Assembly: GCA_029933295.1 (NCBI GenBank)
Contig: JAOZOL010000006.1
Location: 1-9,667 of the forward strand
Source of the DNA: Desulfobacterales bacterium
Lineage (GTDB): Bacteria; Desulfobacterota; Desulfobacteria; Desulfobacterales; Desulfosalsimonadaceae
Reading direction: 5' to 3'
DNA length: 9,667 nucleotides
The position numbers were made by a program, and so were the translations under genes. Every line of letters starts with the position of its first letter. Position 1 is the first letter of the stretch. Under the pieces are notes generated by a model. That model was given only the letters and a program-made list of their open reading frames with translations, did not search any database and had not been told where the DNA came from. Below are positions 1-6,310 of this stretch, piece by piece.

Positions 1-1415
1 CATTAAACGGGAATGAACCGGCTGATGCTAATAACGACGGATATCTCACGGGCAGTGAGCTGGGTATGTTTCTGGCTGACCGGGTATCCAATCTGACGAA
101 AAACGCCCAGACCCCCAGGTACGGAAAGCTCAGGGATGAGAATTATGACCGTGGTGATTTTGTATTTTTATTGGCCAGTTCCGGTGCGCAGATTGATGCG
201 CCGGCAAAAAAACCCGATAAAACAAGCCTTTCGGTGGCCTGCAATATTTCCGGTGCTTCGGTGTATTTAGATGGCCGATATGCCGGCACTGCTCCTGTGA
301 GAAACAAGATCGTTTCGCCCGGCACGCACACAGTGCGAGTGACAAAAGACGGGTATGATTTTTACAAAACAGAAGTCAACGTTCGCACCGGCCGTCACGT
401 GACGCTGGAGGCGTACCTGGACAGAAAAGCCCCTCCTGCCGGTAATTTGTTCGTGGACTCCCGGCCAACAGATGCCACGGTCCGGATTTTAAACATCGGG
501 CCGAGATACACCAGGGGCATGGCGCTTGCGCCGGGGGACTATCATGTGGAAGTTTCAAAATCAGGGTATGACACCAAAAAGCAGTGGGTCACCGTGTCCG
601 CGGGCGAGGATAAATACATCACCGTGGCATTAACAAAACCCGCAACCGACCATGTAGCGGAAGCCTTCAGGCTTCCATCTTCGCAATCTGCGGGCAAAAA
701 AACAACCAACTCCCTTGGCATGGAATTTGTCTATATCCCGCCCGGCACGTTCATGATGGGGAGCCCGTCGTCCGAATCCGGCCGGGACAATGATGAAAAA
801 CAGCACCGGGTGACGCTCACCCAAGGGTACTACATGCAAACCACGGAGGTGACGCAAGGGCAGTGGACGCAAATAATGGGGACACGGCCGTGGTCGGGTA
901 AAAAATATGTTCGTGAAGGGGGAAATTATCCTGCGGTGTATGTCTCATGGAACGATGCTAAGGAATTTATTCAAAAGCTCAAAGCAAAAACCGGCCAAAA
1001 TTACCGGTTGCCCACGGAAGCCGAATGGGAATATGCGTGTCGGGCCGGGAGCAACAGCAGGTATTGCTTTGGTGACAGTGACGCAAGCCTTGGAAGCTAT
1101 GCCTGGTATGATGATAATGCGGATGATATCGGAGAGGATTATGCACATCAGGTAGCTATGAAAAAAGCCAATGCCTGGGGTTTGTATGATATGCACGGCA
1201 ATGTGTGGGAGTGGTGTGCAGACTGGTTTGGCGATTATCCGTTCGGGTCCGTGAGTGATCCCGAGGGACCATCATCAGGTACGAGCCGCGTGATTCGTGG
1301 CGGCTGCTGGGACGGCATCCCGGGGATCTGCCGGTCGGCTAATCGCTACGGGATCGTCCCCGGCAGCCGGTACAGCTACCTCGGCTTCCGCCTTGCCCTG
1401 CCTTCAGTTCGGTAA
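1..1415 (+). CDS. Caspase-like / PEGA / PEGA / FGE-sulfatase-fold protein, 5' partial, probable DGR target
   Basis: The reading frame is open from base 3, so the ATG at 66 is internal and the start lies before the window. Bases 3-185 encode the end of a caspase-like (peptidase C14) domain: an EF-hand-like loop (bases 24-59, DANNDGYLTGSE) and the family's closing pattern LTKNAQTPRYG...YDRGDFVFLL. The catalytic His and Cys would lie upstream and are not visible. Counting from Met66, PEGA domains follow at about 53-118 (ASVYLDGRYAGTAP, then PGTHTVRVTKDGY) and 125-189 (PGDYHVEVSKSGY). An FGE-sulfatase/SUMF1 domain spans about 215-449, with YRLPTEAEWEYACRAG (313-328) and GLYDMHGNVWEWCADW (372-387). 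The first redox Cys of true formylglycine-generating enzymes is replaced (Gly417) and only Cys422 remains, so this is probably a ligand-binding module. The last ~37 codons look like a DGR variable region. Likely role, inferred: a protease effector coupled to a hypervariable recognition domain. Confidence 0.88.
   Translation, partial: LNGNEPADANNDGYLTGSELGMFLADRVSNLTKNAQTPRYGKLRDENYDRGDFVFLLASSGAQIDAPAKKPDKTSLSVACNISGASVYLDGRYAGTAPVRNKIVSPGTHTVRVTKDGYDFYKTEVNVRTGRHVTLEAYLDRKAPPAGNLFVDSRPTDATVRILNIGPRYTRGMALAPGDYHVEVSKSGYDTKKQWVTVSAGEDKYITVALTKPATDHVAEAFRLPSSQSAGKKTTNSLGMEFVYIPPGTFMMGSPSSESGRDNDEKQHRVTLTQGYYMQTTEVTQGQWTQIMGTRPWSGKKYVREGGNYPAVYVSWNDAKEFIQKLKAKTGQNYRLPTEAEWEYACRAGSNSRYCFGDSDASLGSYAWYDDNADDIGEDYAHQVAMKKANAWGLYDMHGNVWEWCADWFGDYPFGSVSDPEGPSSGTSRVIRGGCWDGIPGICRSANRYGIVPGSRYSYLGFRLALPSVR
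1299..1415 (+). other. Probable diversity-generating retroelement variable region (VR)
   Basis: The C-terminal coding stretch matches the framework of DGR target proteins with a C-type-lectin/FGE fold: RVIRGG.W, P, RSANR, P, R, then LGFRLALP. Between these anchors almost every non-framework codon is NNC, as expected if template AAC or AGC codons were mutated at adenine. Examples are Asp1311 GAC, Gly1314 GGC, Ile1317 ATC, Ile1326 ATC, Tyr1347 TAC, Ile1353 ATC, Val1356 GTC, Ser1365 AGC, Tyr1371 TAC, Ser1374 AGC and Tyr1377 TAC. Cys1305 TGC stands where the family normally has Ser (AGC). In known DGRs a reverse transcriptase copies a template repeat with adenine-specific errors and the product replaces the VR. 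The adenine-free 3' part (about 1380-1412) would be the initiation-of-homing end. No template repeat or reverse transcriptase is in this window. The left boundary is approximate. Confidence 0.75.
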
Positions 1416-1464
1416 GTGTTGTCCGGTTCCTCCTCCGAGTACCAGTACAGGTAGAGAGCGGAAG

Positions 1465-1547
1465 GGAAGAAGAAACATGGGCGTGGTGAGCGGATGCGAA
1501 CCCGAGCGGAGCGAGAGACCTTGTTTCTTCTGACCGGAGCGATCCGG
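1465..1547 (+). repeat. Inverted repeat and GNRA-loop hairpin behind the VR (candidate DGR homing structure)
   Basis: A near-perfect 13-bp inverted repeat with one mismatched pair has arms at 1468-1480 (agaagaaacatgg) and 1519-1531 (ccttgtttcttct), with a loop of about 38 bases. Inside the loop the 7-mer gagcgga occurs twice, at 1488-1494 and 1504-1510. Directly after the right arm is a small hairpin, ccgga (1534-1538) and tccgg (1543-1547), closed by the tetraloop gcga, a GNRA loop. In characterised DGRs a hairpin or cruciform shortly downstream of the VR promotes homing. The position here, about 55-130 bases behind the stop codon, fits that role. A simple transcription terminator is less likely because no T-run follows. 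Confidence 0.5.
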
Positions 1548-1567
1548 CTGGCCGCTGCCGAAATCAA

Positions 1568-1622
1568 TGTAGCGGCGGCCTTTAGGCCGCCATAAAATGG
1601 AAACCTAAAGGTTTCCGCTACA
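1568..1622. repeat. REP-like double palindrome, copy 1
   Basis: Two head-to-head hairpins form one unit flanked by the inverted ends tgtagcgg and ccgctaca. The first stem is ggcggcc (1574-1580) with ggccgcc (1585-1591) around a TTTA loop. The second is ggaaacc (1599-1605) with ggtttcc (1610-1616) around a TAAA loop. Each half carries GTAGC or its complement next to the stem, like the conserved head of REP sequences mobilised by RAYT transposases, and the paired arrangement resembles a BIME. Confidence 0.7.
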
Positions 1623-1668
1623 CCGGCCTTACACATTTTGTGAGAACAATCGCCAATTGACGGCCCTA

Positions 1669-1721
1669 TGTAGCGGAGACCTTCAGGTCTCCAAATATGG
1701 AAGCTTCAGGCTTTCGCAACG
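1669..1721. repeat. REP-like double palindrome, copy 2 (right half decayed)
   Basis: It starts with the same tgtagcgg head as copy 1, then the stem ggagacc (1675-1681) and ggtctcc (1686-1692) around a TTCA loop. The right half (about 1699-1721, ggaagc...gctttc then gcaacg) is recognisable but imperfect, and the closing gctaca is mutated to gcaacg. The stem sequence differs from copy 1 but stays fully paired in the left hairpin. Confidence 0.62.
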
Positions 1722-1894
1722 TGGGCCGTGCAAGCATGGCAAATCCGTTTAGACAAGCATATATTAAGGCTCATACATGCTAGAAATGGGGACGGGCCAA
1801 GCTAACTAACTATAAACATGAAATATAAATACAAATTCACCCCTCATATTGGTGCTATATTGCACTTTTAGGGGTCAAAAACAGCATTATAGCG

Positions 1895-1945
1895 ATGGCA
1901 AGAACAAAAAGGCACTACATGGCGGGATGGCACCACCCAATGTAG
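1895..1945 (+). pseudogene. Possible 5' remnant of a REP-associated (Y1/RAYT, IS200-like) transposase
   Basis: An ATG at 1895 opens a 16-codon frame, MARTKRHYMAGWHHPM, ending at the TAG inside the adjoining REP-like unit. The opening MARTKRHY followed by a hydrophobic residue and G resembles the N-terminus of a Y1-type REP-associated transposase subgroup. The HUH motif and catalytic Tyr are absent, so it cannot be functional. Upstream are a nested hairpin (acccct 1839-1844 with aggggt 1870-1875; gtgc 1852-1855 with gcac 1862-1865) and a ggggacggg motif (1788-1796), which I associate with such elements from memory. Recognition rests on about 10 residues, so chance similarity is possible. Confidence 0.35.
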
Positions 1946-1965
1946 CGGAGGTCTTTAGACCTCCA
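1941..1965. repeat. REP-like single palindrome, copy 3
   Basis: This is a half unit only: head tgtagcgg, stem ggaggtc (1947-1953) and gacctcc (1958-1964) around TTTA. It begins directly after the transposase-like stub, and its TAG supplies that stub's stop codon. No inverted partner follows. Confidence 0.65.
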
Positions 1966-2006
1966 GAACAGGGGCACAAGCCCGGAAAAATAATTCTGCT
2001 TTTGCA

Positions 2007-2034
2007 TTGATTTTTTTAATAAAGCGAGTATATT
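2007..2034 (+). promoter_or_regulatory. Candidate sigma-70 promoter of the ATPase gene
   Basis: A -35-like TTGATT (2007-2012) is followed after 16 bases by TATATT (2029-2034). Transcription would start near 2041, just before the 24-bp palindrome and about 40 bases ahead of the ATG. The region is strongly AT-rich, so chance matches are easy. Confidence 0.4.
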
Positions 2035-2044
2035 TATGTCTATA

Positions 2045-2068
2045 TTAAAAAAATCGCGATTTTTTTAA
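2045..2068. promoter_or_regulatory. Perfect 24-bp palindrome overlapping the leader and RBS (operator or RNA hairpin)
   Basis: The half-site is TTAAAAAAATCG (2045-2056) and the second half (2057-2068) is its exact reverse complement, centred on TCGCGA. It lies between the candidate promoter and the start codon of the ATPase gene, and its last bases form the beginning of the AAGGTG ribosome-binding site (2067-2072). It could be a repressor site with dyad symmetry, or an RNA structure that hides the ribosome-binding site. The T-run arm on the plus strand could also aid termination. Confidence 0.5.
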
Positions 2069-2081
2069 GGTGGCAATTAAA

Positions 2082-3224
2082 ATGACGGATTATATTCATC
2101 GATATATTGAAAAAAGCGTTGCACACGATTTAAAACGCAAGATGGTGTTCATCGGGGGGCCGCGTCAATCCGGCAAAACCACCCTGGCTAAACAGCTGTG
2201 CCGGGCAGAAGGCCTTGATCCCGGAAAACGATACCTGAACTGGGATGCGTTAAAAGATCGGGAAAGCATCATGCGGGAGCAGTTCCCCTCCGGGCAGGGC
2301 CTGCTGATTCTTGATGAGGTCCATAAATATTCCCGATGGCGGCAAACTGTAAAAGGACTGTATGACAAACGCGGCAACGAGCTCAATATCCTTGTGACCG
2401 GCAGCGCCCGCCTGGATTATTACCGCAGGGGCGGGGACTCGCTCCAGGGCCGGTATCATTTTTATCGTCTGTTCCCGTTAAGCTTAAAAGAAACAGGGGA
2501 CTGCAGTGTCAAAACGGTAAATGACCTGTTGATATACGGCGGTTTTCCGGAACCTTTTTTAAGCCAGTCTGAAAAAGAGGCCCGGCGATGGAGCCGGGAA
2601 TACCGGACCCGGATCATACATGAAGATTTGATTGACCTTGAAAATGTCAGGGATTTGGGCCTGGTTGAACGGATGGCCCTTCGATTGCCGGAGCTGGTGG
2701 GTTCGCCCCTTTCAATTAACAGCTTAAGAGAAGACTTAAACGTCTCCCATCAGGCTGTATCACGATGGGTCCAGATTCTTGAAAATCTGTATATGATTTT
2801 CAGGATATATCCGTTTGGGGCGCCGAAAATCCGTGCGGTTAAAAAAGAGGCCAAGCATTATCATTTGGACTGGACGGTTGTTGATGATCCCGGGGCTCGG
2901 TTTGAAAACCTGATGGCCTGTCACCTGTTAAAATGGGTTTGTTTTTTACAGGACACCGAGGGCCGGGACATGGAGCTTCGATTTTTCAGGGATATTGACA
3001 GGCGGGAGGTTGATTTTGTTTTAATGGAAAAGGGCCGGCCTTTTCATTTTATCGAATGCAAACGTTCCATGGATAAACAGCCGTCCCGGTACCTCAAATA
3101 TTTAAAGGCAAGGTTTCCCAATGTAAAGGCGTCCCAGGTGTCTTTGGCCGACGGGCCGGATGTAATCACAAAAGAGGATATCCGGATGTGTCCGGCTCAT
3201 ATTTTTCTGAAAGAATTGGTATGA
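2082..3224 (+). CDS. AAA family ATPase with DUF4143 domain
   Basis: ATP-binding protein of the AAA_14/DUF4143 family, 380 residues from ATG 2082. That start is chosen because AAGGTG (2067-2072) lies 9 bases upstream; an in-frame GTG at 2070 sits inside that motif and has no site of its own. Visible motifs are Walker A GPRQSGKTT (26-34), Walker B LLILDEVHK (74-82), a sensor-1-like stretch ILVTGSARLD (103-112) and GRYHFYRLFPLSLKE (123-137). A winged-helix-like segment follows (about 210-245, SINSLREDLNVSHQAVSRWVQ). The C-terminal part has a PD-(D/E)XK-like layout, with Asp311 in VDFVL and Glu325-Lys327 in IECK. Length is typical for the family and the gene looks intact. These proteins are widespread, often multicopy and have no settled function. 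There is no partner gene on either side: REP-like repeats lie upstream and a convergent tRNA downstream. Confidence 0.85.
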   Translation: MTDYIHRYIEKSVAHDLKRKMVFIGGPRQSGKTTLAKQLCRAEGLDPGKRYLNWDALKDRESIMREQFPSGQGLLILDEVHKYSRWRQTVKGLYDKRGNELNILVTGSARLDYYRRGGDSLQGRYHFYRLFPLSLKETGDCSVKTVNDLLIYGGFPEPFLSQSEKEARRWSREYRTRIIHEDLIDLENVRDLGLVERMALRLPELVGSPLSINSLREDLNVSHQAVSRWVQILENLYMIFRIYPFGAPKIRAVKKEAKHYHLDWTVVDDPGARFENLMACHLLKWVCFLQDTEGRDMELRFFRDIDRREVDFVLMEKGRPFHFIECKRSMDKQPSRYLKYLKARFPNVKASQVSLADGPDVITKEDIRMCPAHIFLKELV

Positions 3225-3241
3225 GAACCCCTTGAATTTTA

Positions 3242-3318
<77 letters not shown>

Positions 3319-3437
3319 AAAGTTTCAAGTTTTTTTTTCAGGTAACATGATTTGTATTTTTTGTCCATATCAAATATAATTAATGATTGTCTTATGATAT
3401 TTTAAATTATATTAAATAAATTTTATGTTTCATTGCC

Positions 3438-3465
3438 GGATAACATTATAATAATTGGATAACAT
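3438..3465 (+). promoter_or_regulatory. Direct repeat GGATAACAT around a TATAAT box upstream of the sigma factor
   Basis: GGATAACAT occurs at 3438-3446 and 3457-3465, 19 bases apart start to start. A consensus TATAAT (3447-3452) lies directly after the first copy. No convincing -35 box is seen at the proper distance. It may be the -10 box of the sigma-factor promoter with a repeated regulator site, but the surrounding sequence is very AT-rich. Confidence 0.3.
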
Positions 3466-3491
3466 AATAATAAATTTACGGGTTGCAAGTA

Positions 3492-4463
3492 ATGGATGAT
3501 TCGCAGAAAAAGTCTGACGTCCCCGATGAAGATGGCGAAAAAATGGAGATAGATAATATTGCAAAAAACATCGCCGGGGCAAAATCAAAAGCATCCGGCG
3601 GAGCGGGGCGGAGCCTTGTTGAATATGATCCCCTGCAACGATATTTGGCTGAAATCAATCAATATCGTCTGCTTACAAGGGCGGAGGAGATAGAGCTTGG
3701 CAAACGGATCACAGAACACGGTGATACGGAAGCGGCTTTTAAAATGGCCACGTCCAATTTGAGACTGGTTGTCAAGATCGCTTTGGAATTTCAAAGAATA
3801 TGGATGCAGAATCTGCTGGATTTGATTCAGGAGGGCAATATCGGACTCATGCGTGCGGTTCAGAAATTTGATCCGTATAAGGATGTTAAATTTTCCTATT
3901 ATGCGGCGTTCTGGATAAAAGCGTACATTTTAAAATTTATCATGGACAATTGGCGGCTGGTAAAAATTGGAACCACCCAGGGACAGAGGAAACTTTTTTT
4001 TAAGCTCAAAAAGGAAAAACAGAAATTAATTGACGAAGGATTTGTCCCTCACACGAAACTGCTTTCAGACAGATTGGGTGTTTCCGAAAAAGAAGTCATG
4101 GAAATGGATCAGCGGCTTGATGGGTGGGATGTTTCCCTGGACGCACCGTTAAAAGAAGATTCAAATACAGAAAGGGGCGAATTTTTAAGTTCCGGAGCAA
4201 CGTCGATTGAGAGTCAGATGGCTAAAAAAGAGATTGAAACGCTTTTAAAGGAAAAAGTGGCCAAGTTCAGAAAGCAGCTGACTGACCGGGAGCTTGAGAT
4301 ATTTGACAAACGGATATTTACGGACACCCCCTTAACATTGCAGGATATCGGTGATAAATACAGTGTTTCAAGGGAGAGGGTCCGTCAGCTTGAAAAAAAT
4401 ATCATAAAAAAGATGAAAGGTTTTTTTAAAGGCGAGATCCCGGATTTTGATTTATATGATTAG
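3492..4463 (+). CDS. rpoH: RNA polymerase sigma factor, RpoH (sigma-32) type
   Basis: Sigma-70-family protein of 323 residues from ATG 3492 (an in-frame TTG at 3483 is the alternative; neither has a strong Shine-Dalgarno). Region 1.2 is at about 46-66 (DPLQRYLAEINQYRLLTRAEE). Region 2 spans about 88-155, including DLIQEGNIGLMRAVQKFDP and FWIKAYILKFIMDNWRLVK. The RpoH box, QRKLFFKLKK (165-174), distinguishes sigma-32-type factors from RpoD and RpoS. Region 4 ends with the helix-turn-helix LTLQDIGDKYSVSRERVRQLE (281-301). Region 1.1 is missing, as usual for RpoH. The first ~40 residues are a charged, probably disordered extension. It would direct RNA polymerase to a heat-shock or envelope-stress regulon. 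It lies 45 bases ahead of a lipoprotein gene on the same strand. It could be a second RpoH paralogue rather than the sole heat-shock factor. Confidence 0.8.
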   Translation: MDDSQKKSDVPDEDGEKMEIDNIAKNIAGAKSKASGGAGRSLVEYDPLQRYLAEINQYRLLTRAEEIELGKRITEHGDTEAAFKMATSNLRLVVKIALEFQRIWMQNLLDLIQEGNIGLMRAVQKFDPYKDVKFSYYAAFWIKAYILKFIMDNWRLVKIGTTQGQRKLFFKLKKEKQKLIDEGFVPHTKLLSDRLGVSEKEVMEMDQRLDGWDVSLDAPLKEDSNTERGEFLSSGATSIESQMAKKEIETLLKEKVAKFRKQLTDRELEIFDKRIFTDTPLTLQDIGDKYSVSRERVRQLEKNIIKKMKGFFKGEIPDFDLYD

Positions 4464-4508
4464 AGGCATTGTTATAAATATATTGGCGGTATGGAGTAGC
4501 GCATTAAA

Positions 4509-6305
4509 ATGAAAAAAATAATTGTGGTATTGACTGTTTTAACGTGGATTATATTTTTGACCGCAGGCTGTGGCTTAAAAGGAAAAAAGTCTGTTTTTTC
4601 CGGGGATAGCACCGGCGGCGGTGAATTGCTTGGCCTCGACAATTTTCATATGGCAGACCCGGTTTCTGGCAGTGATAAAATATCAGACAATAACAGGGGG
4701 GTTCGATCAGAAAACAATTATTATCTGTTTTTAGAATCACAGATCCAGAAACGGCGCGGAAAGTTAAATAAAGCGATAAGCTTCTTAAAACAAGCCATTG
4801 AACAGGACACGGAATCGTTGTTTTTGAAAAAGGAGCTGGCATTTTTGTATATTCACGCAAAAGAAAATGAAAATGCCTTAATTGTCGTTGAGGAAATCCT
4901 TAAAAAGGATCCTGATTCGATTGATGTGCTTATTATGGATGCCACGATAAAAAAGATGCTGGACAAGGATGAGGACGTCAAAGGGATCTATGAAAAGGTG
5001 ATTGCCATTGATCCGGAAAGGGAAAATATCTATCAGATATTGGGAAAAATGTATTTTACGGAAGGGGATATGGATAATGCGCTTCGGGTATATGAAAAAA
5101 TGATCGACCATTTTCCCGACAATTATGTGGGATATTACTATATGGGAGAAATTTATGGGGTTAAAAAGGATTATGATAAGGCGGAAGCCCTTTTTTTAAA
5201 AGTCCTTGAATTGTATCCCCAGTTGAATGAAGCCCGTTTTGAACTGATTAAATTATATCGTCTGACCAAAGAAGAGGATAAGATAATTCAAATATATGAG
5301 ACAATTTTTGACCAGTCCCCTGATAATATTGTCGCTGCAATTGAGTTGAGCCTTTTATATTATAAAAACAACCAGGTTGATGCATCTGAAAAGCTGTTAA
5401 AGGATCTGGGGGAACAAAGTCTGGATAATGCCAATGTCGTCGCAGCGGTTATTCAGAGCCTGGTGATGCAAAAGCGCATTGATGATGCGATTATTGTTCT
5501 TAAAGGGATGGCAAAAGGGGCCCCTGAAAGCTCTGAAATTAATTATGCCGTGGCCATTACTTATTTTGAAAAAGAGGATTTTGATTCTGCTCTTAAATAT
5601 TTTCAATCTGTGAAAACCGACACCCGGTTTTATCAAAATTCCGTGATCCATATGGCCATAATTTACTACAAACGTAAAGACATTGATAAGGGGATTGAAG
5701 TGTTAAAGGAAGCCCTGATCAAAGTCCCTGAGGCGGCCAGGCCGGAAATAATTCCCTATTTGAGTTCATTTTACAAGGAAAAAGGGATGCTTGACGAGGC
5801 AATCTCCGTCATTAAGCAAGGGCTTGAGATTGAGCCCGCAGCCATTGAGTTGCTGTTTGAACTCGGCGTCATATATGACCAGCAGGGGGATGCGGATGCG
5901 GCAATTAAACAGATGAAAGCAGTGATCAATCTTGAGCCTGAGCATGCCGACGCGTTGAATTATCTTGGTTATACATATGCGGATCAGGGCATAAATCTTG
6001 ATGAGGCGGAGCGTTTGATAAATAAGGCGCTGGAACATAAGCCGGATAATGGTTATATCATAGACAGTCTGGGTTGGGTATATTATAAAAAAGGCCTTTT
6101 TGAAAAAGCGCAGGCGTACCTTGAGAGAGCTGTCACGCTGATACCGGATGATCCGGTTGTGCTGGAACATCTTGGAGATATTTATTTAAAGCTAAATGAG
6201 CGAAAAAAAGCGCTGGATTATTATGAGCGTTCCCTTTTGGGGAAGAAAAAAGATAAGTCGGCCATTGAAAAAAAAATTGAGCAGCTTAAACAAGAGGGCC
6301 TGTAA
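4509..6305 (+). CDS. Tetratricopeptide-repeat lipoprotein
   Basis: A 598-residue protein with a lipoprotein signal: positive start MKK, a hydrophobic core, and LTAGC with Cys21 as the lipidated residue (Thr at -3 is less common than Leu). From about residue 70 to the end it is a continuous superhelix of roughly 14 TPR units, each with the A/G/Y...P pattern. The clearest are near the C-terminus (ALNYLGYTYADQG, IIDSLGWVYYKKG, VLEHLGDIYLKLN). A GGAG site (4493-4496) precedes the ATG. It probably acts as a periplasmic-facing scaffold in the outer membrane for envelope or secretion complexes. The specific partner cannot be read from the sequence. The next gene starts 5 bases after its stop and is also a lipoprotein, so the two likely act together. 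Confidence 0.85.
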   Translation: MKKIIVVLTVLTWIIFLTAGCGLKGKKSVFSGDSTGGGELLGLDNFHMADPVSGSDKISDNNRGVRSENNYYLFLESQIQKRRGKLNKAISFLKQAIEQDTESLFLKKELAFLYIHAKENENALIVVEEILKKDPDSIDVLIMDATIKKMLDKDEDVKGIYEKVIAIDPERENIYQILGKMYFTEGDMDNALRVYEKMIDHFPDNYVGYYYMGEIYGVKKDYDKAEALFLKVLELYPQLNEARFELIKLYRLTKEEDKIIQIYETIFDQSPDNIVAAIELSLLYYKNNQVDASEKLLKDLGEQSLDNANVVAAVIQSLVMQKRIDDAIIVLKGMAKGAPESSEINYAVAITYFEKEDFDSALKYFQSVKTDTRFYQNSVIHMAIIYYKRKDIDKGIEVLKEALIKVPEAARPEIIPYLSSFYKEKGMLDEAISVIKQGLEIEPAAIELLFELGVIYDQQGDADAAIKQMKAVINLEPEHADALNYLGYTYADQGINLDEAERLINKALEHKPDNGYIIDSLGWVYYKKGLFEKAQAYLERAVTLIPDDPVVLEHLGDIYLKLNERKKALDYYERSLLGKKKDKSAIEKKIEQLKQEGL

Positions 6306-6310
6306 TTTTT

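Larger units (their letters stand above)
1416..2069. other. Gene-free stretch with DGR 3' structure, REP-like elements and a transposase stub
   Basis: I see no credible protein-coding gene here. The short open frames overlapping it on both strands are low-complexity or read through hairpins. In order it holds the inverted repeat behind the VR (1468-1547), a double REP-like unit (1568-1622), a second, partly decayed one (1669-1721), an AT-rich segment with a nested hairpin (1839-1875), the 16-codon transposase-like stub (1895-1945), a single REP-like unit (1941-1965), and a promoter plus palindrome in front of the ATPase gene. The mix of repeats and a transposase relic marks it as a mobile, accessory spacer. 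Confidence 0.7.

Noticed and set aside
66..68. ATG 66 as the start of the FGE-type gene
   Set aside because: The frame is open upstream to the window edge and encodes conserved caspase-like sequence before this Met, so the gene is 5' partial.
1297..1533. 78-residue open frame overlapping the VR on the plus strand
   Set aside because: Ala/Ser/Gly-rich low-complexity translation in a shifted frame of the VR with no ribosome-binding site; an artefact of GC-rich sequence.
1376..1636. 86-residue open frame on the minus strand
   Set aside because: It runs through the VR, the inverted repeat and a REP-like hairpin, and has no domain-like pattern.
1568..1965. Repeats considered as a CRISPR array
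   Set aside because: Spacing is irregular (about 100 and 270 bases), stems differ between copies, and there are no cas genes. The pattern is that of REP-like hairpins.
1416..2069. Search for a DGR template repeat, Avd gene or reverse transcriptase behind the VR
   Set aside because: No AAC-rich near-copy of the VR on either strand and no reverse-transcriptase motifs in any frame, so these parts are not claimed for this window.
3320..3345. T-run beside the tRNA as a Rho-independent terminator
   Set aside because: No GC-rich hairpin directly precedes the nine T bases on the plus strand, and it lies upstream of the minus-strand tRNA.
5766..6170. 134-residue minus-strand open frame inside the TPR gene
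   Set aside because: It is antisense to clear TPR repeats; the composition is that of reverse-complemented coding sequence and there is no start signal.
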